Shown one piece after another: positions 1 through 8,862 of a stretch of 27,891 bases of DNA. Below the pieces are notes generated by a model. That model was not told where the DNA came from, did no database searches, and was given only the letters and a program-made list of their open reading frames with translations. The stretch is taken from NCBI GenBank assembly GCA_011053245.1, contig DRGS01000103.1, positions 1 through 27,891 on the forward strand. The letters are read 5' to 3'. Every line of letters begins with the position of its first letter. Position 1 is the stretch's first letter. The stretch is from Phycisphaerales bacterium (lineage in GTDB: Bacteria > Planctomycetota > Phycisphaerae > Sedimentisphaerales > Anaerohalosphaeraceae). Position numbers and translations under genes: made by a program.

Positions 1-1
1 G

Positions 2-178
2 CTCACGGTAGAATGTCTTGAGCACCCGGAATACTGTGCACGCTGTACGGAATGCGTAACGAGAAAAGTATGGTCCGATCTGCAAGATGCCATGCTCGGT
101 GTCCTCGAAGCAAAGACGTTACAGGATCTTGTGGACGACTTTGTGAAGGGTCAGAAAACAGCTAATTATCAGATATAG
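2..178 (+). CDS. Rrf2-family transcriptional regulator, C-terminal part (5' end outside window)
   Basis: The open frame enters from the left edge and ends at TAG 176-178. The 58 visible residues include a cysteine cluster (C-x6-C-x2-C-x2-C, residues 5 to 18 of the fragment) followed by TRKVW and a [10 protein letters not shown] helix. This matches the C-terminal part of Rrf2-family regulators (IscR, CymR, NsrR type), where the cysteines usually bind a Fe-S cluster; the ending resembles CymR/IscR-like members. The DNA-binding wing-helix would lie upstream and is not visible. The stop is 14 bases before the cysK start, so the regulator is probably co-transcribed with the cysteine/NIF genes and likely controls them. 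The exact ligand (Fe-S cluster, cysteine metabolite or NO) cannot be told from this fragment. Confidence 0.8.
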   Translation, partial: LTVECLEHPEYCARCTECVTRKVWSDLQDAMLGVLEAKTLQDLVDDFVKGQKTANYQI

Positions 179-192
179 AAAGGGAGATCAAA

Positions 193-1113
193 GTGCCTGG
201 AATATATGAAAGCATAGTCGATACTATCGGGGCGACACCTTTGGTAAAGATCGCCAGACTTGGCAGTCCGGACGTTACGATTCTTGCCAAACTCGAATCG
301 TTCAATCCATGCGGTAGCGTAAAGGACCGCATCGCCGTTTCGATGGTAGAAGCAGGCGAAAAAGAAGGCTCCATAAAATCTGACACACTGATCATAGAAC
401 CGACAAGCGGTAATACCGGCATCGGTCTGGCTTTCGTATGTGCTGCCAAGGGTTACAAGCTGGTACTGACCATGCCCGAATCCATGAGCCTTGAGCGGAG
501 AAAACTGCTTCAGATCATGGGCGCCCAGATAGTCCTGACGCCCGCCGAACTCGGCATGAAAGGCGCCATAGAAAAGGCCGAGCAGCTCAAAAAGGATTCT
601 CCCGGGGCTTTCATACCCCAACAGTTTACAAATCCTGCCAATCCTGACATCCATCGCCGAACTACTGCCGAAGAAATATGGGCCGATACCGATGGAAAAA
701 TTGATATTTTTGTTGCCGGTGTCGGAACAGGTGGTACAATAACCGGCTGTGGAGAAGCATTGAAGGAGAAAAATGCGGATATAAAATCTGTGGCAATAGA
801 ACCAGACGATTCGGCGGTTCTTTCAGGCGGATGCCCCGGCCCGCATAAGATACAGGGAATAGGTGCCGGATTTATCCCCGATGTATTGAATGTCGATATC
901 ATTGACGAGATATTTAAAGTCTCAAATGATAGTGCGATGAAGACAACAAAGCAGCTTGCCACAGAGGAAGGTATCCTCGTCGGTATAAGTTCAGGCGCCG
1001 CCATGTACGCTGCCGTTGAGATATCGAAAAGGCCGGAAAACAAAGGTAAGACTATCGTCGTGATCCTGCCGGATACCGGTGAGAGATATATTTCGACAGA
1101 GTTGTACATGTAG
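193..1113 (+). CDS. cysK: Cysteine synthase (O-acetylserine sulfhydrylase)
   Basis: Makes L-cysteine from O-acetylserine and sulfide; cytoplasmic PLP enzyme of fold type II. The 306 residues are normal for the family. The PLP lysine is K44 in the GSVKDR motif, the substrate-binding TSGNTG loop is at 71-76, a glycine-rich phosphate loop (GTGGTITG) lies near 177, GISSGAA near 265, and the protein ends with the typical [11 protein letters not shown]. The start is GTG at 193, placed by the AAAGGGAG site at 179-186. It follows the Rrf2 gene by 14 bases and precedes cysE by 20, so substrate producer and user are encoded together. CysK and CysE often form a regulatory complex; the C-terminus of CysE here does not show the canonical terminal isoleucine, so that interaction is uncertain. 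Confidence 0.95.
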   Translation: MPGIYESIVDTIGATPLVKIARLGSPDVTILAKLESFNPCGSVKDRIAVSMVEAGEKEGSIKSDTLIIEPTSGNTGIGLAFVCAAKGYKLVLTMPESMSLERRKLLQIMGAQIVLTPAELGMKGAIEKAEQLKKDSPGAFIPQQFTNPANPDIHRRTTAEEIWADTDGKIDIFVAGVGTGGTITGCGEALKEKNADIKSVAIEPDDSAVLSGGCPGPHKIQGIGAGFIPDVLNVDIIDEIFKVSNDSAMKTTKQLATEEGILVGISSGAAMYAAVEISKRPENKGKTIVVILPDTGERYISTELYM

Positions 1114-1133
1114 CCGGGACGAATCGGTAAATA

Positions 1134-2042
1134 ATGAAAAATCAAAACCAGGACAAAATCGCTCAGAAGCTTACTGACGATATTGTTAATACCTATCAGG
1201 ATGATTCGGGGATCAACTTTATCGACGTCGCAAATCTGCCCGTAAGGGACAAAGTCATCGAGCTGCTTGACTTGCTCATTGAGTTGATCTTTCCGGGATA
1301 TATGGGGAAAAGAATTGTCACGCGGGACAACGTCAACTCTATCGTCGGTGACATCCTTGTCCGGATCCGCACCGAACTTGCAAAGCAGATCGAACTTGCC
1401 CTCCGTCATCAGTGTCGTATGGCCAACTGTCCGACCTGCGATTGTAATAAGATGGCCGTTGAGGTAACTGACTATCTGCTGGCGCAAATACCTGCAATCC
1501 GTGGACTGCTAAAGGACGACGTACAAGCTGCCTTTGACGGTGACCCCGCCGCGCAATCGTTCGATGAGATCATTATTAGCTATCCGTGTATTATCGCAAT
1601 TGCCACCCATCGCATATCACACGAACTTTACAAAAAGGATGTCCCGTTGATACCGAGGATCATGAGCGAAAGCGCTCATAGCAAAACCGGAATAGATATT
1701 CACCCCGGAGCCACTCTCGGCAAACGCTTCTTCATTGACCACGGAACCGGCGTCGTTGTAGGAGAAACATCGGAGATAGGCGATAACGTTAAGTTCTACC
1801 AGGGCGTCTCTCTCGTTGCCGTCAGTATCCCCAAAGACGCACAGAGCATAAAGGGTACCAAACGACATCCGACCATAGAAGACGACGCTACGATCTACGC
1901 CGAAGCTACAATACTTGGAAACATTACCATAGGCAAAGGAGCCATAATAGGCGCTAATGCATGGGTAAAAGAGTCGGTGCCGCCGGCGGTTACCGTTGCT
2001 ATGGCCAAACCGAAATCTGTAATTAAACGCCACCAACAGTAG
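1134..2042 (+). CDS. cysE: Serine O-acetyltransferase (EpsC/CysE type)
   Basis: Acetylates L-serine with acetyl-CoA to give O-acetylserine, the committed step of cysteine synthesis. The protein has 302 residues: a helical N-terminal half (about 1-175) and a C-terminal left-handed beta-helix of hexapeptide repeats (about 185-295). The catalytic core is visible as GIDIHPGATLG followed by DHGTGVVVGE, then EIGDNVKFYQGVSL and GNITIGKGAIIGANAWV. This is the longer EpsC-like form rather than the E. coli form. The sequence ends VIKRHQQ, without the terminal isoleucine used by classical CysE to dock into CysK. It starts at ATG 1134, 20 bases after cysK; its stop is one base before the TTG of nadA. Function is secure; feedback inhibition by cysteine cannot be judged. 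Confidence 0.93.
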   Translation: MKNQNQDKIAQKLTDDIVNTYQDDSGINFIDVANLPVRDKVIELLDLLIELIFPGYMGKRIVTRDNVNSIVGDILVRIRTELAKQIELALRHQCRMANCPTCDCNKMAVEVTDYLLAQIPAIRGLLKDDVQAAFDGDPAAQSFDEIIISYPCIIAIATHRISHELYKKDVPLIPRIMSESAHSKTGIDIHPGATLGKRFFIDHGTGVVVGETSEIGDNVKFYQGVSLVAVSIPKDAQSIKGTKRHPTIEDDATIYAEATILGNITIGKGAIIGANAWVKESVPPAVTVAMAKPKSVIKRHQQ

Positions 2043-2043
2043 C

Positions 2044-2970
2044 TTGGATAAAGACTTGAGTATCACATTAATCGAAAAAATTCAGCATCTCAAAACTCAA
2101 CGCAAAGCGGTGATACTTACGCACAATTACCAGATCGGTGAGGTACAGGACATCGCCGATTTCGTAGGGGACTCTCTTGGCCTCAGCATCCAGGCCGCTA
2201 CCACAAAAGCTGAAACGATAGTATTTTGCGGTGTTCGCTTCATGGCCGAAACGGCTGCGATCCTCTCTCCGGAAAAAACCATTCTGCTGCCCGACAAGAC
2301 CGCCGGCTGTCCAATGGCCGATATGATAAACGCCGATCAACTCAGAGAATTAAAGGCCAAACATCCAGGCGCTCTCGTCGTCTGCTATGTCAACAGCACC
2401 GCCGAGGTAAAGGCTCTTAGCGACTACTGCTGCACCAGCGGAAACGCCGTCGAACTTGTAAGCAGCATACCCGCAGGCAGGGAAGTGATATTTGTACCGG
2501 ACAAGTATTTGGGCCAGCATGTGATAAATCTTTCCGGAAGGGACATGATCCTCTGGCCCGGATATTGTACAACGCACGCCCGAATAACCGCCGAAGACAT
2601 CGAAATCGCCCGGAATAAGTACCCTGACGCCGTTGTACTGGCCCATCCCGAATGTAACGATCCGGTAAAGGCTGCCGCCGACGAATTGCTCAGTACCGCC
2701 CAGATGATCGCCTTCGCAAAAAAAAGTTCTGCAAAGGACTTCATTATCGCGACAGAATCAGGTATACTCCATTCGTTGAAGAAACAGAATCCGGAAAAGA
2801 ACTTTATCCCGGTGACAGAAAAGGCTATTTGTCCGAACATGAAGAAGATCACGCTCGAAAAGGTACTGTGGTCGCTTGAGGATATGCAATATAAAATTAC
2901 CGTTGATGAGAACATGAGGATCAAAGCCAAAGCCGCTCTTGACAGGATGCTTGAGGTTATCCCGGGCTAA
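2044..2970 (+). CDS. nadA: Quinolinate synthase A
   Basis: Condenses iminoaspartate with dihydroxyacetone phosphate to quinolinate in NAD synthesis; a cytoplasmic [4Fe-4S] enzyme. The 308-residue length fits the compact NadA class. The three cluster cysteines of the family are visible: C89 (AGCPMAD), C175 (GYCTTH) and C263 (ICPNMKKI). Other family motifs are HNYQ near 27, FCGVRFMAET at 61-70, NSTAEVKA near 117 and HPECND at 201. The start is TTG at 2044, one base after the cysE stop, so translation is probably coupled; no strong ribosome binding site is visible. No nadB or nadC is next to it. Its place between cysE and nifU suggests it is carried here as a Fe-S client or shares Rrf2 control, which is inference. 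Confidence 0.95.
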   Translation: MDKDLSITLIEKIQHLKTQRKAVILTHNYQIGEVQDIADFVGDSLGLSIQAATTKAETIVFCGVRFMAETAAILSPEKTILLPDKTAGCPMADMINADQLRELKAKHPGALVVCYVNSTAEVKALSDYCCTSGNAVELVSSIPAGREVIFVPDKYLGQHVINLSGRDMILWPGYCTTHARITAEDIEIARNKYPDAVVLAHPECNDPVKAAADELLSTAQMIAFAKKSSAKDFIIATESGILHSLKKQNPEKNFIPVTEKAICPNMKKITLEKVLWSLEDMQYKITVDENMRIKAKAALDRMLEVIPG

Positions 2971-3006
2971 CTGTGATGACGGCCCGACGCTATAAAGGAA
3001 ACGTGT

Positions 3007-3885
3007 ATGTGGGACTATACTGATAAGGTTATGGATTATTTTTATAATCCTCGCAATATCGGCCATATCGAAGATGCCGACGGCACCGGCGAGGTTGGCT
3101 CGCTCTCTTGCGGAGACGCTTTGACGCTTACGTTCAAACTTGACAAAAACGGTAAGATCGAAGAGGCCAGGTTCCAGACTTTCGGATGCGCAAGCGCGAT
3201 CGCTTCGTCGTCGGTTCTTACCGAAATGATAAAGGGTATGACCCTTGATGAAGCCGCAAATGTCACGAACCAGGACATCGTGGACCGGCTCGGCGGCCTG
3301 CCCGAACAAAAAATGCACTGCTCGGTAATGGGACAGGAAGCGCTGGTCGCCGCCATCGAAGACTATCGCGGAAAGGGCAAAGAAACGGCCCCTAAAGAAG
3401 GCACCGTCATCTGCACATGCTTTGGCGTAACCGATGAAGAGATACGCAAGGTCGTTCGGGAACATGACCTGACCACCGTCGAAGACGTTACCAATTACTG
3501 CAAAGCCGGCGGCGGATGCGGCGGGTGCCACGGTGAGATCGAAAAGATCATCGAAGAAATTCAAGGCGCCAAAGCTCAGACAAGGCATATCACCGAGCAT
3601 AAAAAACCGGCCAAGCTGACGAACATCATGAAAATACAACTCGTTCAGGAAACCATAAACGAACAGATCAGACCGGCCCTCCGCAATGACGGCGGCGACA
3701 TCGACCTGATAGACGTCGATGGCAACAAGGTCATCGTCGCATTTAGAGGCATGTGTGCCAAATGTAAGATGGCTGACTTTACGATGAAAGAAGTTGTCGA
3801 AGCGAAACTGAAAGAATTCGTAAGCGACGAACTCTTCGTTGAAGAACTCAAAGACGACCAGGACAACAGGGGGGACATCAAATGA
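3007..3885 (+). CDS. nifU: NifU, three-domain Fe-S cluster scaffold protein
   Basis: Assembles [2Fe-2S] and [4Fe-4S] clusters from sulfur supplied by NifS and passes them to client proteins. All three NifU domains are present in 292 residues. An IscU-like scaffold (about 1-125) has C35, C61 and C105 with D37 and H104. A permanent [2Fe-2S] Bfd-like domain (about 132-186) has C136, C138, C171 and C174. An Nfu domain (about 205-285) has the C250-x2-C253 pair. These positions follow Azotobacter NifU almost one for one. It starts at ATG 3007, with AAAGGA 7 bases upstream. It overlaps nifS by 4 bases (ATGA). No nitrogenase genes are seen in the window, so this is probably the general housekeeping NIF system, as known in some non-diazotrophs. 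Confidence 0.95.
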   Translation: MWDYTDKVMDYFYNPRNIGHIEDADGTGEVGSLSCGDALTLTFKLDKNGKIEEARFQTFGCASAIASSSVLTEMIKGMTLDEAANVTNQDIVDRLGGLPEQKMHCSVMGQEALVAAIEDYRGKGKETAPKEGTVICTCFGVTDEEIRKVVREHDLTTVEDVTNYCKAGGGCGGCHGEIEKIIEEIQGAKAQTRHITEHKKPAKLTNIMKIQLVQETINEQIRPALRNDGGDIDLIDVDGNKVIVAFRGMCAKCKMADFTMKEVVEAKLKEFVSDELFVEELKDDQDNRGDIK

Positions 3886-5042
3886 ACACCGTTTATATGG
3901 ACAGCAATGCAACCTCGAAAGTCGCCGATGAAGTCATTGAAGAGATGATGCCTTATTTCGGCCAGCTTTACGGCAACCCTTCGAGCATGCACTCTTTCGG
4001 CGGACAGGTCGGCAAAAAAATCGCCCAAGCCCGTCAGCGCGTTGCCGCATTGTTAGGCTGCGATCCCGAGGAGATCATATTCACCAGTTGCGGCACCGAG
4101 TCGGACAATACCGCCATAAGAGGCACTCTAACCATGACCGCCGACAAACGCAAAATAGTCACAACACGCGTCGAGCACCCCGCCGTTCTCAGCACCTGCC
4201 GCGAACTCGAACACCATGGCTATACCATTATAGAGATCAGCGTCGACAAACACGGACGCCTGAACATTGACGAACTAAAGGACAGCATCGATGACGACAC
4301 CGCGATCGTGAGCGTCATGTACGCAAACAACGAGACCGGCACCGTATTTCCGATAGATGAAATTGCCGAGTTCGTAAAGTCAAAGGGCGTCACTTTCCAC
4401 ACCGATGCCGTCCAGGCCATAGGCAAGATACCCATGAACCTTGCCGAAAGTAACATCGACCTGCTCAGTATCTCCGGCCACAAGCTCCATGCCCCTAAGG
4501 GCGTCGGCGTCCTCTTCGTTCGCAAGGGCACAAGGCTCGCACCGTTTATGTTAGGCGGCCATCAGGAACAGGGAAGAAGAGGCGGAACAGAAAATGTCGC
4601 CGGCATCATCGGCCTCGGCAAAGCATGTCAACTCGCCGCAGATGATATCAAAGACGAAAACACCGTGGTCAAGGCCCTCCGCGACAGCCTCGAAAAACAA
4701 ATCCTCGCTTCCTGCCCCGATTGCATGGTAAACGGAGACGTCGAAAATCGCCTGCCTAACACGACCAATATCAGCTTTGAGTTCATCGAAGGCGAAGCGA
4801 TCCTTCTAATGTTAGACAAATTCGGCATCTGCGCTTCAAGCGGATCGGCTTGCACCAGCGGATCGCTCGAACCTTCGCATGTACTGCGGGCGATGGGTGT
4901 GCCATTTACCTCCGCACACGGCTCGATAAGGTTCAGCCTCAGCCGCTACAATACACAAGAGGAAATAGACTTCGTAGCCGAAAAACTACCCGATACCGTA
5001 AACACACTCCGCCGGTTAAGCCCGTTTGTAAAGACTTCATAA
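3882..5042 (+). CDS. nifS: Cysteine desulfurase NifS
   Basis: PLP enzyme (class V aminotransferase fold) that removes sulfur from cysteine as a persulfide and hands it to NifU. It has 386 residues, as in classical NifS. Visible landmarks are YMDSNATSK at the N-terminus, H99 (EHPA) stacking over PLP, the TDAVQAIGK segment near 174-182, the Schiff-base lysine K201 in SGHKLHAPKG, RGGTENV near 233, and the persulfide cysteine C324 in SSGSACTSG. The start ATG lies inside the nifU end (ATGA overlap), giving coupled translation. It is the last gene of the plus-strand operon and converges on the DUF4340 gene, whose stop is 42 bases away. No intrinsic terminator is evident between them. Confidence 0.96.
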   Translation: MNTVYMDSNATSKVADEVIEEMMPYFGQLYGNPSSMHSFGGQVGKKIAQARQRVAALLGCDPEEIIFTSCGTESDNTAIRGTLTMTADKRKIVTTRVEHPAVLSTCRELEHHGYTIIEISVDKHGRLNIDELKDSIDDDTAIVSVMYANNETGTVFPIDEIAEFVKSKGVTFHTDAVQAIGKIPMNLAESNIDLLSISGHKLHAPKGVGVLFVRKGTRLAPFMLGGHQEQGRRGGTENVAGIIGLGKACQLAADDIKDENTVVKALRDSLEKQILASCPDCMVNGDVENRLPNTTNISFEFIEGEAILLMLDKFGICASSGSACTSGSLEPSHVLRAMGVPFTSAHGSIRFSLSRYNTQEEIDFVAEKLPDTVNTLRRLSPFVKTS

Positions 5043-5084
5043 TACCCAATGAGTAATTGCCACGACCCTGAATCACCCCTCTTT

Positions 5085-6155
5085 TTATTCTTCGGGTTGC
5101 TGCTCCTCGATATTCGTGACCAGGTCGACTACGATCTTTGTCAGGTACTGGGCCTTGTTTTGGGGTATCCGGTAAACCCAACCGGCGTGGTCCTCGGCGA
5201 AGTTTTCAGTGGAATCTCTTGCCAGCAGTTTGGCTTCTTTTTCGTTGAGTACCTCTTGCGATTCGACGAGGCCCTGTGTCTTCGTAATATCTCTTTTATC
5301 GGCAAACTCGGCGGTGCATTTAATGAAAGTCTTTTCGTCTTTGACAGCCACCTGCAAAGTATAGAATGTTGAATCGGAGAGCTTGCATACAAACGTCTTG
5401 TCGAATTTCAGATCGATATCTGCGTTGCCTTGTTTCATTACATCGTCAAAACGCATTCCGGCAAGAGCGTTGAAGACCTGGTCGTGAATTTTTTCGTCTC
5501 TTAACTTTTTGCCATCCGGCACATCCTCAAGGATGACGTTACCATCTATTTTCTTTAAGGTGTAACTTTCGGAAGGCAATTCAACGGTTACGCTCTCTAT
5601 CTCGTCACGGTTGACAACGAAAAGCTCCTGATCGATATAATAAATCGGCGAAGCATCGCGTTGTGGCATATAGAGAATAAGATGGACGTCTTCATTCGTG
5701 ATGAGCCTTGCATATCTGGTGCGTTTTTTAGGATCGGCTTCGGAGACAACAAGGCCGGTGATAAGTTTCGATCCTTTGTCAAAAAACCTTACTACAAGAT
5801 CGGCTGTCTCTTCGGTTACTCCAAGGTCGGCGTGATTGGCAGGGTCATCGGTGATAAGTTCTGCGCTCCTGATATCGAGACAGACGGTTATAAGATCGCT
5901 GATCATATCGGCATTGGCCGGGTAGTTATCTTTGCTGGCGACGACGAAACGATTGCCGCTCCGGCTGAGTATGACCTCTTCGCTTTTGCCCTTTACTTCT
6001 ATCGAGCCTATACTGTCCGTTTCCAGTCCCTGTATCAGGTGGGATACTTCGCCTGAGGCGTCGGGCGGACGGTTTATCAGTCTCGTCTGAAAGATAGCAG
6101 CGGCCAACATTACCGCCGCGATGATACCCAATAGCGTAAGTTTTTTATTATTCAT
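5085..6155 (-). CDS. DUF4340-domain membrane-anchored protein
   Basis: 356 residues with one N-terminal membrane segment (about 7-25, LLGIIAAVMLAAAIF) and the rest predicted outside the cytoplasm. The body shows the repeated beta-rich pattern of DUF4340: IEVKGKSEEVILSRSG with YPANADMISDL, then ADLGV and IYYIDQELF with a second IESVTV block. DUF4340 proteins are commonly encoded next to GldG-type ABC components, exactly as here; the biochemical role is unknown. It starts at ATG 6155 with GGAG 7 bases upstream and lies 24 bases after the GldG-like gene, as the fourth gene of the operon. The C-terminus is acidic (EEQQPEE). The family call is firm; any function such as sensing or stabilising the transporter would be speculation. 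Confidence 0.82.
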   Translation of the reverse strand: MNNKKLTLLGIIAAVMLAAAIFQTRLINRPPDASGEVSHLIQGLETDSIGSIEVKGKSEEVILSRSGNRFVVASKDNYPANADMISDLITVCLDIRSAELITDDPANHADLGVTEETADLVVRFFDKGSKLITGLVVSEADPKKRTRYARLITNEDVHLILYMPQRDASPIYYIDQELFVVNRDEIESVTVELPSESYTLKKIDGNVILEDVPDGKKLRDEKIHDQVFNALAGMRFDDVMKQGNADIDLKFDKTFVCKLSDSTFYTLQVAVKDEKTFIKCTAEFADKRDITKTQGLVESQEVLNEKEAKLLARDSTENFAEDHAGWVYRIPQNKAQYLTKIVVDLVTNIEEQQPEE

Positions 6156-6179
6156 AAAATATCTCCGTTGAAAACTTTC

Positions 6180-8117
6180 TTATGATTCCGTGGTGTGCCT
6201 TATATAATACCTTCGCAGCATACTCCGTCTTACCGCCAGAATGATAGCGATCACAAGAATGATCGCAGGGCCCGGCAGGGTACAGAAATTGCGAAGCTTA
6301 ACGCCGAGCTGATCGATCCGCCTGCGCTTTTTAAGTTTCGCTTTCCTTAGTTGCTGCTCGGCTTGACGAATCTCCAGTTCAATGGCTCGTCTCTCGTTCA
6401 GTATCACATCCTTTATCAAGTCTCCCTTACCTCGGGCGGCGGCGACCTTTTCCTGTAATCGCTGCTGAAGGGCGGTGACCTGCGCGACAAGTTTTTCCTC
6501 TTCCGCAGCGGTTTCAGCTTCTGCTTCGATCTCGATGGCATCGACGACTACAAAGGGACGCTTGAAACTGCCGCGTGCCCTTATTGACATTAGGTTGCTT
6601 GAGCCTGAAAGATCCTCGATGGTGTTTAGCACAAGAGAGCTGTTATCGTCGACAACGCTCATACCGAAGATGGACCTGCGATAAGCGACTGTATCACTTA
6701 TGAGATCGACGTCGGCAAAAACGGCTACCGCACAATCCTCTGCCGCGACGGTTAAACCGGTAATCGTTTTAGTGGCAGGTTTATCGGTTTCGGTGTCCGC
6801 CGATTCATCCGGTATTACGATGCCGTTCGGAAAAGCCGAATGAAATTTGCCGGTGACGATATATGCCATCGTAACCGGTTTAGTGCCGTCTACGAAACGC
6901 CTGTACTGTCCAGCCATATCGCCCATCAACTCACTTTGATTCATAACTGTCCATGAGTTGCCGCGATTGGTCGTGCTAAGCAAGGGCGTAAGTTTTGTCT
7001 CAGATGCTTCGGTTTTGACTTCGTTCAAGACGCCCGAAAACATTAGATTAACCTTGTTAAGATCGGCAGTAACAGCGTTAGTCGAATTAAAGCACTGCTT
7101 ATCGAGGTTCATTACGCCGAGGATCCGCTCCGGCCTTGAGCGGGCTCTTAGTGTTGCCATAGTTGCAAGTGACCTGTCACCGGCGAACGTATTTGCGGCC
7201 ATATCGAGTCCCCACGCATTGAGCAGTTTATTGATGCTCGAACTTGCGTCATGAGGCGCTCCGAACTGCTGTTGCGACGGCTGGTCGGAGACACTGAAAG
7301 GATCGACGAAGATCAATGCACGTCCGCCGCTGAGAACGAATTGGTCGATAGCGAACATGGTCCTTTCGGACAGGTTCTTCGGGTGGATCACCATCAGGAT
7401 ATCAACGTTTTTGATCTCTTCGACATCCGTTCCGAGATCGCTTACCTCGTACATCTGCTTAAGATGCTGAACGATCCCCCATGCCGGTTTTGGTTGCTGG
7501 CCCTGCATTATCATCATCTGCCGCATATACCCGGAGACATCGTCGCCTGCGACAGGCAGAGAGCTGACAATGCCGATGCGTTTCTTCTGGCGGGTAATGG
7601 CGGTATCTATCAGGTAGCTGATGTCATACTCGACAAAACTTTGACGATCCGGCGAAAAGAACTCAATGGTCTTCTCTACGCCGAAGGGAGTCTGTATCAC
7701 CATGCCGAAGAAAAAGTTCTCCTCCTCGCTGATCGGAAAACGCTTGAGCCCATAACGAATAGCTTCGACTTCCTCATTGGAAAATGGCAGCGGGTCTATG
7801 ATCTGCAGATCGATCATACCCTTTGCCTCGGAGGCATATTCTTCGAGCAAGGCCCTGACGAAATGGTAATAGTTGTTGAAGTATTTTATCTGATCGGTTG
7901 CCTTCATCGCGGCGGTCTTGGTGTAATACAGCTTTACCTTAAGCGTCTGGTTGAGACCGGCGAGTATGTTCCTGGTCCCGTCAGAAAGCGTGTAAATCTT
8001 CCGGTCGGTTATGTCGATACGGAGCGGCCTTTTGATATTCTGAAAAATGCTAATAGCCGAAAATGTTATGATCGCGATGAAGATCACCGCTATGATCGCA
8101 CGAATAAGCCTGTTCAT
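6180..8117 (-). CDS. GldG-like ABC transporter auxiliary protein
   Basis: 645 residues. One membrane segment near the N-terminus (about 8-27) and one near the C-terminus (about 612-632) flank a large extracytoplasmic part. The first half matches the ABC-type uncharacterised transport auxiliary family (GldG-like): YTLSDGTRNILAGLN, VKLYYTK, YDISYLIDTAITRQKKRIGIVS and a long RALIFVDPFSV core. Residues about 525-605 are rich in E, K, Q and A with heptad spacing, a probable coiled coil just before the last membrane helix. The start ATG overlaps the permease stop by one base (TGATG). Related proteins in Bacteroidetes belong to the gliding-motility GldAFG complex, but many bacteria without gliding carry this set. 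The substrate is unknown. Confidence 0.85.
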   Translation of the reverse strand: MNRLIRAIIAVIFIAIITFSAISIFQNIKRPLRIDITDRKIYTLSDGTRNILAGLNQTLKVKLYYTKTAAMKATDQIKYFNNYYHFVRALLEEYASEAKGMIDLQIIDPLPFSNEEVEAIRYGLKRFPISEEENFFFGMVIQTPFGVEKTIEFFSPDRQSFVEYDISYLIDTAITRQKKRIGIVSSLPVAGDDVSGYMRQMMIMQGQQPKPAWGIVQHLKQMYEVSDLGTDVEEIKNVDILMVIHPKNLSERTMFAIDQFVLSGGRALIFVDPFSVSDQPSQQQFGAPHDASSSINKLLNAWGLDMAANTFAGDRSLATMATLRARSRPERILGVMNLDKQCFNSTNAVTADLNKVNLMFSGVLNEVKTEASETKLTPLLSTTNRGNSWTVMNQSELMGDMAGQYRRFVDGTKPVTMAYIVTGKFHSAFPNGIVIPDESADTETDKPATKTITGLTVAAEDCAVAVFADVDLISDTVAYRRSIFGMSVVDDNSSLVLNTIEDLSGSSNLMSIRARGSFKRPFVVVDAIEIEAEAETAAEEEKLVAQVTALQQRLQEKVAAARGKGDLIKDVILNERRAIELEIRQAEQQLRKAKLKKRRRIDQLGVKLRNFCTLPGPAIILVIAIILAVRRSMLRRYYIRHTTES

Positions 8118-8848
8118 CAGCTTGCCTTCCTTTCATTCAATATCACACTGCATGCACTGACCCACCCGACGATCAGTATCAAAAAGTACGCCAGATCCTT
8201 TAGCTCGATCACTCCTCTGAGGATCGATTCGAAGTGCGTCTGGAAACTGAAACTCTCTATCGCCGTTACCATGCCCGCTGGCAGCGAGGTGGACAGATAG
8301 TTCAGCGTCGTCGGCATTCCGGCATAGACCAGCATCGCACAGGCAACAACTGCGAGGATGAAACTTACGACCTGATTTTTTGTAAGCGCCGAAAAGAAAC
8401 ATCCGATCGCCAGAAACCCGCCGGCCATTAGAAAACTTCCGATGTAGCCCGCGATCATCACGCCGATATCGGGATCGCCGAGATAACAAACCGTTATGGG
8501 AACCGGAAACGTCAGCAGCAAAGCGATACCGAGAAAACTCCACGCCGCAAGGAACTTGCCTATGACGGCTTGCCTTACCGTAATCGGCAGCGTTAGCAAA
8601 AGTTCGATCGAGCCGCTTTTGCGTTCCTCCGACCACAGCCGCATCGCTGTCGAAGGTACCATGAACACGAACAGCAGCGGCAGGTTATTGAAAAACGGCA
8701 GCATGTCAGCTTGCCGCATCTGGAAGAACCCCTGCTTGAACGTCAGGTAACCTGAAAAGAACAAAAATATCACAAGGAACACATACGCAACCGGCGTCGC
8801 GAAGTACCCCTTCAGTTCCCTTTTATAAACCGCTGAAAAACCATTCAT
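8117..8848 (-). CDS. ABC-2 type permease, GldF-like
   Basis: 243 residues with about six hydrophobic segments, the size and layout of ABC-2 permeases. The N-terminus MNGFSAVYKRELKGYFATP followed by a long hydrophobic segment is the typical GldF/NosY-like opening. A conserved cytoplasmic stretch reads MRLWSEERKSGSIELLLTLP, the coupling region of this family. It would form the membrane channel for the ATPase encoded 14 bases upstream and the GldG-like partner downstream. It starts at ATG 8848. I see no substrate-specific feature; export of a lipid, polymer or protein is equally possible. Confidence 0.88.
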   Translation of the reverse strand: MNGFSAVYKRELKGYFATPVAYVFLVIFLFFSGYLTFKQGFFQMRQADMLPFFNNLPLLFVFMVPSTAMRLWSEERKSGSIELLLTLPITVRQAVIGKFLAAWSFLGIALLLTFPVPITVCYLGDPDIGVMIAGYIGSFLMAGGFLAIGCFFSALTKNQVVSFILAVVACAMLVYAGMPTTLNYLSTSLPAGMVTAIESFSFQTHFESILRGVIELKDLAYFLILIVGWVSACSVILNERKAS

Positions 8849-8862
8849 ATTATAGCTCCTGT

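Noticed and set aside
2758..3912. 384-codon minus-strand open frame antisense to nadA and nifU
   Set aside because: It lies fully opposite two confidently identified genes, has no recognisable domain, and its amino-acid pattern is that of a reverse-frame shadow.
3007..5042. nifU/nifS as evidence for nitrogen fixation
   Set aside because: No nitrogenase or nif regulatory gene is in the window, and NIF-type assembly is the general Fe-S system in several non-fixing bacteria.
7251..8300. 349-codon plus-strand open frame opposite the GldG-like gene
   Set aside because: Shadow of the GldG-like gene; no ribosome binding site or known motif, and it runs across the gene boundary into the permease.
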